DNA of 64,000 nucleotides from positions 718,855 through 782,854 of the forward strand of contig NZ_SRKY01000002.1 in the NCBI RefSeq assembly GCF_004803475.1, in the 5' to 3' direction. Positions 26,559 to 33,330 of the stretch are shown in pieces; within the stretch, counting starts at the first letter, position 1, and every line of letters begins with the position of its first letter. The notes below the pieces were generated by a model that searched no databases, was not told the DNA's origin, and worked only from the letters and a program-made list of their open reading frames with translations. The stretch comes from Aliishimia ponticola. GTDB taxonomy: Bacteria > Pseudomonadota > Alphaproteobacteria > Rhodobacterales > Rhodobacteraceae. Position numbers and translations under genes: made by a program.

Positions 26559-27230
26559 TTACTGGGCGACTTCTTCGATCTGTCCGTCTTCCATCGTGCG
26601 CAGTTCGCTTTCCGCCTGAGCGCTGGCAATATAGTCGCGATAGATGATCTGCGCGTATTTGCCATCCAGCACCAGCGGGCTGCCTTGCACGAAGCCCGAT
26701 ACCTCGGTCACGGTGCGGCGATTGCGACGTTCGCGGCCTTGGGTCACGATCAGCGGTTGGGTTTCCCCGAAGGATACAACAGCCTCAAGCCGGTCACGCG
26801 AAATCCCCTGGCTGACAAGGAAGTTCACCGCCGCACGGGCCCGGCGCAAACCGAGGCTTTTGTTGTAGCTGTTGCCGCCAACCAAGTCGGTATGGCCGTA
26901 AACGCGGAACTGAACCTCGGGGAACTGACGGATCCAGCGCGCTTGTTCGCGCAATGTATCGCGTGCCCCGGCATCCAGCGCCGCACTGTTGAAGGCGAAG
27001 TTGACTGTCGTCAGCACCTCTTCCGAGAAGCGCTGCGCCAGATCATAGACATATTGTTCCTGCCCGGTCTGGATCAGAACGTTATTCTGGGTCGCCCGCC
27101 CGAATTCTCCGTTATCGATCAGCGCACCGGCTGGTCGGAAGAACTGGGTGTAGATCGGATCGCTCGTATTGGCACAGGCGCTGAGCAGACCCAGCCCGGC
27201 CACGAGGCTTATCACTTTGGAGTGTTTCAC
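26559..27230 (-). CDS. OmpA-family lipoprotein in the tad locus (CpaD position)
   Basis: A 223-aa lipoprotein. The signal MKHSKVISLVAGLGLLSAC has lipobox Cys19. The C-terminal half is a clear OmpA-C-like peptidoglycan-binding domain: VNFAFNSAALDAGARDTLRE, VYGHTDLVGGNSYNKSLGLRRARAAVNFL and GRERRNRRTV. It lies between rcpA and tadZ, where Caulobacter-type loci carry the CpaD lipoprotein, so it may play the CpaD role while also anchoring to the wall. rcpA ends 27 bp upstream on the same transcript, and a terminator follows. The function is inferred from position. Confidence 0.85.
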   Translation of the reverse strand: MKHSKVISLVAGLGLLSACANTSDPIYTQFFRPAGALIDNGEFGRATQNNVLIQTGQEQYVYDLAQRFSEEVLTTVNFAFNSAALDAGARDTLREQARWIRQFPEVQFRVYGHTDLVGGNSYNKSLGLRRARAAVNFLVSQGISRDRLEAVVSFGETQPLIVTQGRERRNRRTVTEVSGFVQGSPLVLDGKYAQIIYRDYIASAQAESELRTMEDGQIEEVAQ

Positions 27231-27257
27231 GGCTCAAGTCCTTTCGCTGCTTGTCCC

Positions 27258-28715
27258 TTAGTCCAGAACATACCCATAAGACCCACTGAAATCCTGTTTC
27301 GCAACTTCCCCGGCCGCACCCTTTACAGGGCGGCGGTTGGTGCGTCCGGCAACATTGCCGTTAAGAAACAGGTCACGCTCGGTCGGCAGGGCAACCCGGT
27401 CGGTCGGCAGGGCCAGGGCCTCGCCACGGGTCGGTTGCACCAGATGCGCGGTGATGATGATCACCAGTTCTGTCTGGTTGCGCTGGTAGTTCGCACTGCG
27501 GAACAGCGAGCCAAGAACCGGAACATCGCCCAGCCATGGAAGCTGCGAGGAGCTGTCGAGGAAGTCGTCCTGCAACAGACCCGCGATGGCAAAGCTGTCG
27601 CCATCCCGCATTTCCACGGTGGTTGTCGTCTCGCGGCGGGTGAAGGCGTCGATCTCGAACCCGTTGACTTCAAAGCCATTATCCGGGTCGATTGCCGACA
27701 CGGCGGCTTTCAGTTCAAGGTTGATGATGTCCCTGTCCACGACGCGCGGGATGAAGTTCATTTCAACGCCGAACGGTTTGTATTCGACCGTAATGCCGGT
27801 GGAGCCGGTCGCCGTGTCAGATCTGGAAACCGGAACCGGGTACTCACCGCCGGCAAGGAACGTGGCCTCTTGCCCGGACAGGGCAACAAGGTTCGGTTCC
27901 GCCAAGGTTCGTACGACGCCTTTTTGTTCAAGCGCTTCCAGCAGGATGCCGATCTGCATCGACCCGGCATTGAAGCCGAACACCATCGCGCCCGCGTTTT
28001 CGTTCGCCGCTGGAACCGAACCGGAGAGCGAATTCGCCACCCCGCCAGAGCCAACGGTTGTCCCGGTGCCGCCATTGATGCCCAGATCGCCACCAAAGGT
28101 GGTGCCGTTCAGTGCCAGGGACGAGCTCAGCGATTTGGAAACGGAACGCTGCATCTCCGCGAAGCGCACTTTCAGCATGACTTGCTGAATACCGCCGACA
28201 ACCATCAGGTTCGACACGCGGTCCGGTGCGTAACGCTCTGCAAGATCAAGCGCGCGTTGCAGGCGCGCGGCAGAGGATACGACGCCAGACAGCACGATAC
28301 CGTCATTGGCGGTGCGCACTTCGATCTTCTCACCGGGAAGAATCTGCCGCAGCCGTTCCTTGAACTCGGTGACGTCGGCTGCCACACGGACATCGACATT
28401 GGTAATCAGTTGGCCCGACGCATCAAGAAGGGTCAGCGTGGTCAGGCCCGGGCTTTTGCCCAGAACGTAGATTGTCCGATCCGACAGCGACGAAATATCC
28501 GCGATGCCAGGGTTGGCGATGGAAAGTTCCGCGAATGGGGTTTCGCTTTCAACGACAACCGCGCGGTTCATGGGAACATTCAACGTCGAGGACGTTCCCT
28601 TTTTCACCACACGCAGGTTATTCGCCTGGGCGGTGATGTCAGACACGAGCGCAAGCGGGCTTACGCAAAGTGACAGCCCGAGAAGGGCTGATTTCAATAT
28701 TCTGTCAATTTTCAT
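27258..28715 (-). CDS. rcpA: Tad pilus secretin RcpA/CpaC
   Basis: A 485-aa outer-membrane secretin. After a signal peptide (about residues 1-31), an N-terminal pilus-formation domain (VPMNRAVVVESETPFAELSIANP), a BON/N1-like segment (FKERLRQILPGEKIEVR), and the secretin domain (GGIQQVMLKVRFAEMQRS, NLVALSGQEATFLAGGEYPVP, TTTVEMRDGDSFAIAGLLQDD, VPVLGSLFRS) follow in order. It forms the pore through which the pilus exits. The ATG at 28715 gives the signal peptide and is preceded by AGGCAGGT; the frame is open 18 codons further up. The OmpA-like gene follows after 27 bp. Confidence 0.95.
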   Translation of the reverse strand: MKIDRILKSALLGLSLCVSPLALVSDITAQANNLRVVKKGTSSTLNVPMNRAVVVESETPFAELSIANPGIADISSLSDRTIYVLGKSPGLTTLTLLDASGQLITNVDVRVAADVTEFKERLRQILPGEKIEVRTANDGIVLSGVVSSAARLQRALDLAERYAPDRVSNLMVVGGIQQVMLKVRFAEMQRSVSKSLSSSLALNGTTFGGDLGINGGTGTTVGSGGVANSLSGSVPAANENAGAMVFGFNAGSMQIGILLEALEQKGVVRTLAEPNLVALSGQEATFLAGGEYPVPVSRSDTATGSTGITVEYKPFGVEMNFIPRVVDRDIINLELKAAVSAIDPDNGFEVNGFEIDAFTRRETTTTVEMRDGDSFAIAGLLQDDFLDSSSQLPWLGDVPVLGSLFRSANYQRNQTELVIIITAHLVQPTRGEALALPTDRVALPTERDLFLNGNVAGRTNRRPVKGAAGEVAKQDFSGSYGYVLD

Positions 28716-28858
28716 GTGACCTGCCTCTATGTCACGCTCGATGGCCGGTTTTCCGGTTATTGTCGTCAATCTGCGGCAAATTGAAATTTATTGCAAGAAT
28801 CAAGACCTTCCCGGTCCCGGTGAATGTGGGTAATTCGCAACAAGGGTAGAAAACGCAA

Positions 28859-28882
28859 AAGCGCGCCGGGTGGGGCGCGCTT
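28859..28882 (-). terminator. Hairpin between cpaB and rcpA
   Basis: A perfect 9-bp stem (28859-28867 with 28874-28882) with loop GGGTGG, followed on the minus strand by TTTTGCGTTTTC. It lies 27 bp after the cpaB stop and about 144 bp before the rcpA start. It may end or attenuate the cpaB transcript. Confidence 0.65.
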
Positions 28883-28909
28883 AGGCTAAGGCAATGAAAG
28901 CGTTGACGT

Positions 28910-29779
28910 TTAGTCGGGGCAGGGGATCGGAATGGCGACCACTTCTGCACCGCGGCGCGTCCGGATCGTGCAGACTTTTTCTTCTGCTTTCTTCACTTCG
29001 GGGGCTGCTTCCTGTTCCCGTTCGATCCCCAGAAGGCGATATTGGTCGACTTCGATCGCTTCGGCGACGACGTCGTCACCGGCGCCGACAAGGCTCAACG
29101 AGAGCCGTCCGGTGGTTTGCGCCTGGGCGAGCGATGCAACCTGTTGCGGCGTGGCCGCGACTGTCACCGTCCGGGCCACCAGCGCGCCATCAAGATCCCC
29201 GCTTGCCGTTTGGTCGACCGCGATCAACTGGACACCGGATTCGATCAACTTCGTCACATCGCCGAGAACTTGACCGCTTTTGCCCGTTGCCACCTTGCCG
29301 GTCCAATAGACATCAACGCGGTCGCCGGGGCGCAGGAAGCCGGACACGCCCGAGGCCACGTCCACACGCAGCGCGAAGGCCCGCATCCCGCGTTCCAGAC
29401 GCGATGTGATCCCGGCATCTTCGCCCGGTTCGGTGACTTTAACGGCCAGAATGGCTTCGTCTTTTTCCATTGCGCGCAGAACGACGCGCGGTGTGTCCAC
29501 ACCCCTGGAGAAAAGATCTTCTTCGGCGTTAAACGCGCCCTCCGGAATGGCGTTTTCGGGCCAATCGACCGTGCGCACATCCTCAAGCGTCAGTTCTTCA
29601 CCGTATTTCATCGCACGTTCGGCAACATAGACAGGGACGGTCTTGACCATCTTCTCCCGTGCTGCCCGCTCTTTGGCGAGAGCTGTCTGATATTGACCGA
29701 TATAATTTTTCGCCATGTAGACCGCACCGCCTGCAAGAGCGAGCCCGGCCATAAGTACCAATCCGAAAACGACGCGCAT
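28910..29779 (-). CDS. cpaB: Flp pilus assembly protein RcpC/CpaB
   Basis: A 289-aa periplasmic protein anchored by one N-terminal hydrophobic segment (about residues 3-24). A SAF-like domain follows (VPVYVAERAMKYGEELTLEDVRTVDWPENAIPEGAF), then the RcpC-type segment (GMRAFALRVDVASGVSGFLRPGDRVDVYW). CpaB proteins act with the secretin in Tad assembly. Together with flp it forms the promoter-proximal part of the locus, although hairpins lie on both sides. The spacer to flp (29780-30018) holds the flp terminator and presumably a cpaB promoter. Confidence 0.93.
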   Translation of the reverse strand: MRVVFGLVLMAGLALAGGAVYMAKNYIGQYQTALAKERAAREKMVKTVPVYVAERAMKYGEELTLEDVRTVDWPENAIPEGAFNAEEDLFSRGVDTPRVVLRAMEKDEAILAVKVTEPGEDAGITSRLERGMRAFALRVDVASGVSGFLRPGDRVDVYWTGKVATGKSGQVLGDVTKLIESGVQLIAVDQTASGDLDGALVARTVTVAATPQQVASLAQAQTTGRLSLSLVGAGDDVVAEAIEVDQYRLLGIEREQEAAPEVKKAEEKVCTIRTRRGAEVVAIPIPCPD

Positions 29780-29966
29780 ATTAACACCTCTTTATTCAAT
29801 CACGCCGGTGCATTGGCCCGGCGAGTCTGCTCTGGCTGACGAATGGCAGACGATTGTGGCGATTTTCAGCCATAGGATAGGAGACAGTGGGGCGCGCTTC
29901 TGCGCGATGGCGACCCGGCACCGTACCAATCAAGCCTGGCCGTGCGGGGGTCTTTCATAAGCAAGA

Positions 29967-29992
29967 AGCCGCGCCCGATGTCGGACGCGGCT
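29967..29992 (-). terminator. Terminator-like hairpin after flp
   Basis: Outer arms AGCCGCG (29967-29973) and CGCGGCT (29986-29992) pair perfectly, with an inner CCG/CGG extension. On the minus strand it is followed by TCTTGCTT, a weak U-tract. It lies 26 bp past the pilin stop. Such hairpins can stop most transcripts after the abundant pilin message. Confidence 0.6.
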
Positions 29993-30018
29993 CCTTGTTC
30001 GTCAAACGAGACGAGACC

Positions 30019-30198
30019 TTAGTTCGGGTCTTGGCCGTCCAGGAACGTTTCGGTGTCGCCGGTCAGGCCAGTCGCACCGGTTTCGATCGAGGTGTAAGCA
30101 GCAACGGCCAGGCCAACAACGGCAGCAGTCAGCACAACCCAGTCAACTGTAACGGCGCCGTTTTCGTCTTTGCGGAAGTTCTTGATGAACTTGATCAT
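30019..30198 (-). CDS. flp: Flp/Fap-type pilin
   Basis: A 59-aa prepilin: a charged leader MIKFIKNFRKDENG, then AVTVDWVVLTAAVVGLAVAA, the hydrophobic alpha-1 segment. Cleavage is expected after Gly14, with the mature protein starting at Ala and a Val-Asp pair at positions 5-6 in place of the usual Glu5-Tyr. A strong GGAGGGAC lies upstream of the ATG at 30198; a TTG five codons earlier overlaps that site and is rejected. It is the major subunit of the Tad pilus and the first gene of the locus. Confidence 0.93.
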   Translation of the reverse strand: MIKFIKNFRKDENGAVTVDWVVLTAAVVGLAVAAYTSIETGATGLTGDTETFLDGQDPN

Positions 30199-30569
30199 GG
30201 TATGTCCCTCCAAAGGATCACTCAGTTTACATAGTACCTTGCCGTGTGTGGCTCAGGCCGCCTCTCTCTCATTGGCCTGTGCCCGACTTGGTATGACCCT
30301 ATATGCGCCTCCGATTGGGGCATGATTTGGGCGGGAAAACGGGCTTTTCGCGGAACTTGAGGGAAAGGACGGTGGCAGGGGGTTAAGTGTTTGAAAACGT
30401 TTACGTCTATTGACGAGAAAACGAGAATATTTGGTGCAAAATAGTTGTTTTCTGGCCAGATTCTCGCATGCGTTGTTCTTCTTTGTCAGCCTTTTCTGGC
30501 GTGATCCTTCGTTTTTTGCGAAATTGTTTCCGAGCAGTGGAAAAAAGCCGGAACGGCAATGGCAGACTC
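30199..30569. other. Divergent spacer between flp and the transglycosylase gene
   Basis: This 371-bp spacer is distinctly AT-richer than its surroundings from about 30390 onward. It must carry the flp promoter (minus) and the promoter of the transglycosylase gene (plus). I found no convincing -35/-10 pair or sigma-54 element. A TACTAT hexamer upstream of flp (in the minus reading, around 30230-30235) is a possible -10 but lacks a clear -35. Confidence 0.35.
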
Positions 30570-31391
30570 ATGAAAAAAGTTAAGGCACTCTTTATCCTCG
30601 GTGCATTTTTGTTGGCAGAGGGCGCGGTGGCAGAGACACCGGCGCCGTTTCCTGATTTTTCGGCAAAGCATGTCAAAGCGCCCAAGGCCAGCAGCACCAA
30701 GCGGCGCATCACCGTGCAGATCGATCCGTCTGAACAAAGCGCGGCGCAGCCCAAGGCACCAATGCCAGAGGCGTCAGCAAACGCGGCGCCCGCGCCGGAT
30801 GTCCCGGGACGCTATCCCTGGTTCTGGGAAAAGGTCTCTCCGGATCTGGCGCTGGCCAGTGCGGGGCGGCTTGAAGGGGCGATGCATGCGCTCGCCGGGG
30901 CCAGCACGAAAGTTCCGGCCCCTCGCTTGCAGGCGCTGCAAGAGATCGCAGGCGCGCGGGGCGTCGAGATTCTTGGGGCGACTGTCGGAACACGGGTGTC
31001 GCCGGCCTTGGTGCTGGCGGTGATTTCCGTGGAATCGGCTGGGCAGGCGGATGCGCAAAGTACGGCGGGGGCGCAGGGGTTGATGCAGCTGATGCCCGAC
31101 ACGGCGGCGCGGTTCGGGGTCGAGAACAGTTTCGAGCCGTCGCAGAATATTGCGGGCGGGGTAAAATACCTCGATTGGCTGATGGGCGAGTTCGACGGCG
31201 ACCCGCTGCTTGTACTTGCGGCATATAATGCGGGGGAGGGGTCGGTGCGGAACCATCAAGGTGTGCCGCCATTTGCCGAGACGCGCGATTATGTCCCGAA
31301 GGTTCTTGCGGCGTTTCAAGTGGCGCGCGGCCTGTGCCGCACGCCACCGGTGCTTGCCAGTGATGGCTGTGTCTTTGCCTTGATGCAGTAG
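30570..31391 (+). CDS. Secreted lytic transglycosylase (SLT domain)
   Basis: A 273-aa protein with a signal peptide (about residues 1-21, ending GAVA), a Pro/Ala-rich region, and a C-terminal SLT domain. The domain contains AVISVESAGQADAQSTAGAQGLMQLMPDTAARFGV, with the catalytic Glu in VESAGQ, then NIAGGVKYLDWLM and LVLAAYNAGEGSVR. It cleaves peptidoglycan glycan strands. Its divergent position next to the tad locus suggests it may open the wall for the pilus machine, but this is inference. The ATG at 30570 gives the signal peptide; the upstream open frame is AT-rich spacer. Confidence 0.88.
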   Translation: MKKVKALFILGAFLLAEGAVAETPAPFPDFSAKHVKAPKASSTKRRITVQIDPSEQSAAQPKAPMPEASANAAPAPDVPGRYPWFWEKVSPDLALASAGRLEGAMHALAGASTKVPAPRLQALQEIAGARGVEILGATVGTRVSPALVLAVISVESAGQADAQSTAGAQGLMQLMPDTAARFGVENSFEPSQNIAGGVKYLDWLMGEFDGDPLLVLAAYNAGEGSVRNHQGVPPFAETRDYVPKVLAAFQVARGLCRTPPVLASDGCVFALMQ

Positions 31392-31393
31392 TC

Positions 31394-31439
31394 CGTTTTG
31401 CGGCACGCAAAACGAACCGGAAACCGTGTCGGTTTCCGG
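31394..31439. terminator. Two tandem perfect hairpins between convergent genes
   Basis: Hairpin 1 is CGTTTTGCG-GCA-CGCAAAACG (31394-31414), hairpin 2 is CCGGAAACC-GTGTC-GGTTTCCGG (31417-31439), each with a perfect 9-bp stem. They fill the 56-bp space between the transglycosylase stop and the scoB stop, and probably terminate both transcripts, although neither has a long U-tract. Confidence 0.7.
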
Positions 31440-31447
31440 CGCTGGTA

Positions 31448-32074
31448 TCAGACGATGGTCGCTTGTGTTGCGGCGCGCAGTTCGTCTTCGGTGACGCCAT
31501 CCGCGCATTCGACGATTTTCAGCCCGCCTTCGACCACGTCCAGAACGCCCAGATTGGTGATGATGCGGTCCACGACGCTTTTGCCGGTCAGCGGCAGCGT
31601 GCATTCCTTCAGCACCTTGCTGTCACCATGCTTGTTGGTGTGGTCCATCACGACGACCACACGCCCCACACCGGCCACAAGATCCATCGCGCCGCCCATG
31701 CCTTTGACCAGCTTGCCTGGAATCATCCAGTTCGCCAGATCGCCATTCTCGGCCACTTCCATCGCGCCCAGAATCGCCATGGCGATCTTGCCGCCGCGGA
31801 TCATCGCAAAGCTTGTCGCACTGTCGAAATAGGCAGTCTGCGGCAATTCGGTGATTGTCTGCTTGCCGGCATTGATCAGGTCCGCGTCCTCTTCGCCTTC
31901 GATCGGGAAGGGGCCCATGCCCAGCATCCCGTTCTCAGATTGCAGAGTCACTTCGATTCCCTCGGGGATATAGTTGCTGACCAGCGTCGGTATGCCGATG
32001 CCAAGGTTCACATACCACCCGTCCTGCAATTCCTGCGCCGCCCGAGCGGCCATCTGGTTCCGGTCCCAAGCCAT
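31448..32074 (-). CDS. scoB: 3-oxoacid CoA-transferase subunit B
   Basis: A 208-aa class I CoA-transferase beta subunit. The catalytic motif [14 protein letters not shown] contains the Glu that forms the acyl-anhydride intermediate; the N-terminal [16 protein letters not shown] and the [20 protein letters not shown] block also fit. With ScoA it moves CoA from succinyl-CoA to acetoacetate, feeding ketone bodies and leucine breakdown products into metabolism. The ATG overlaps the scoA stop by one base (TAATG), so the two are coupled. A longer open frame into scoA is rejected. Confidence 0.95.
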   Translation of the reverse strand: MAWDRNQMAARAAQELQDGWYVNLGIGIPTLVSNYIPEGIEVTLQSENGMLGMGPFPIEGEEDADLINAGKQTITELPQTAYFDSATSFAMIRGGKIAMAILGAMEVAENGDLANWMIPGKLVKGMGGAMDLVAGVGRVVVVMDHTNKHGDSKVLKECTLPLTGKSVVDRIITNLGVLDVVEGGLKIVECADGVTEDELRAATQATIV

Positions 32075-32778
32075 TATGCGTCTTCCTTCTTGCGCACGGT
32101 GCGTTGTTCGATCCGCTTCTCGTGATCGCCCTTGATGATCCGGTGCACGTAAATGCCCGGCAGGTGGATCGCGTCGGGATCGAGCGAGCCGGTCGGCACG
32201 ATCTCTTCGACCTCGGCGATGCAGACCTTGCCGCAAGTCGCGGCGGGCACGTTGAAGTTGCGCGCGGTCTTGCGGAAGATCAGGTTCCCGGTCTCATCCG
32301 CTTTCCATGCCTTCACGATGGCGAGGTCGGCGAAGATGCCTTCTTCCATGATATAGGTCTCGCCGTTGAAGTCCTTGTGGTCCTTGCCTTCGGCGATGAC
32401 GGTTCCCACACCGGTCTTGGTGTAGAAGCCCGGAATGCCTGCGCCACCTGCACGCATCCGCTCGGCCAATGTGCCTTGCGGGTTAAACTCAAGCTCAAGC
32501 TCGCCCGACAGATACTGGCGCATGAATTCCGCGTTCTCGCCCACGTAGGAAGAGATCATCTTCTTCACTTGCCGGGTCTGCAGCAGGATGCCGATGCCGA
32601 AATCGTCGACCCCCGCGTTGTTGGACGCGAAGGTCAGGTCTTTGGTGCCGGCGTCTTTGATCGCCTGCAACAGCAATTCGGGAATGCCGCAGAGGCCGAA
32701 GCCGCCGGCGGCGATGAACATCCCGTCGAACAGGAGGCCGTCCAGAGCATCGCTCGCGGACCCGTAGACTTTCTTCAT
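32074..32778 (-). CDS. scoA: 3-oxoacid CoA-transferase subunit A
   Basis: A 234-aa class I CoA-transferase alpha subunit. Diagnostic blocks are [42 protein letters not shown] and [23 protein letters not shown]. It pairs with ScoB as the heterodimeric acetoacetate:succinyl-CoA transferase. GGAG lies just upstream of the ATG. A perfect dyad at 32820-32846 overlaps a promoter-like TTGACT, pointing to control by a dedicated regulator. Confidence 0.95.
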   Translation of the reverse strand: MKKVYGSASDALDGLLFDGMFIAAGGFGLCGIPELLLQAIKDAGTKDLTFASNNAGVDDFGIGILLQTRQVKKMISSYVGENAEFMRQYLSGELELEFNPQGTLAERMRAGGAGIPGFYTKTGVGTVIAEGKDHKDFNGETYIMEEGIFADLAIVKAWKADETGNLIFRKTARNFNVPAATCGKVCIAEVEEIVPTGSLDPDAIHLPGIYVHRIIKGDHEKRIEQRTVRKKEDA

Positions 32779-32819
32779 GGAAAACTCCGTTGGATCTGGT
32801 GTCGCGTCTGTATTGCGCT

Positions 32820-32846
32820 GCGCTTACGTGAAGTCAATGTAAGCGC
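32820..32846 (-). promoter_or_regulatory. Operator-like dyad at the scoAB promoter
   Basis: GCGCTTAC and GTAAGCGC form a perfect 8-bp dyad separated by 11 bases, 42-68 bp upstream of scoA. On the minus strand the dyad centre holds TTGACT (a -35 match of 5/6); 17 bp further lies AATACA, a poor -10. A dyad overlapping the -35/spacer is typical of MerR-family activation, and the TTACGT-like half-sites recall LiuR-type sites of branched-chain amino acid catabolism. The regulator assignment is speculative. Confidence 0.5.
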
Positions 32847-32901
32847 CCGGCCTTCGGACGCTGCCAGCGTCGGTGACGGAGCATTGCGCGCATTTACGCA
32901 G

Positions 32902-33288
32902 TTACATCGTCCCCGGCGTCATCAGGCCGATCACCGCGCCAATCGGGTCGACGACAATCGCGATCCGGCCCGTGCCCGGCACATCGAAGGCCGGGCGGCG
33001 CACCGCTCCACCGGCCGCTTCGAAATCGGTCACGGCGCGATCCACGTCATCATGGGCGATATAGCTGAACCAGTGGTCGGGCATGCCATTCATAAAAGCA
33101 TGGGGCCGCATATCGAAAATTCCGGCGACCGGTGTGTCGCCCCGCATGGCGACATGATAATTCGATCCGTCGGCCATGGGGGCAGTTTCGATCTGCCAGC
33201 CCATCAGCGACGCATAATGGTGCGCGGCCCCGTCGGGATCGCGCGTGTTCAATTCGTTCCAACAGAATGTGCCGTGAAGCTGTGACAT
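32902..33288 (-). CDS. VOC (glyoxalase-fold) family protein
   Basis: A 128-aa single-module protein of the vicinal-oxygen-chelate superfamily. The N-terminus MSQLHGTFCWNELNTRDPDGAAHHYASLMGWQ and the C-terminal IAIVVDPIGAVIGLMTPG are typical of the PhnB/YdcJ-like glyoxalase group, as is WFSYIAHDDVDRAVTDFEAAGGAV. Members include dioxygenases, resistance proteins and others without known activity, so no substrate is assigned. It stands between scoA and topA on the same strand with no obvious functional link. Confidence 0.85.
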   Translation of the reverse strand: MSQLHGTFCWNELNTRDPDGAAHHYASLMGWQIETAPMADGSNYHVAMRGDTPVAGIFDMRPHAFMNGMPDHWFSYIAHDDVDRAVTDFEAAGGAVRRPAFDVPGTGRIAIVVDPIGAVIGLMTPGTM

Positions 33289-33330
33289 GACAGGCCCCCC
33301 TTTGGTGTCAGGGCAAGCCTACCAGAAAAG

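Noticed and set aside
30199-30569. Promoter elements for flp and the transglycosylase gene, including a sigma-54 type
   Set aside because: Candidate hexamers (TACTAT, TTGACG) have no partner at acceptable spacing, and no GG-N10-GC sigma-54 pattern was found.
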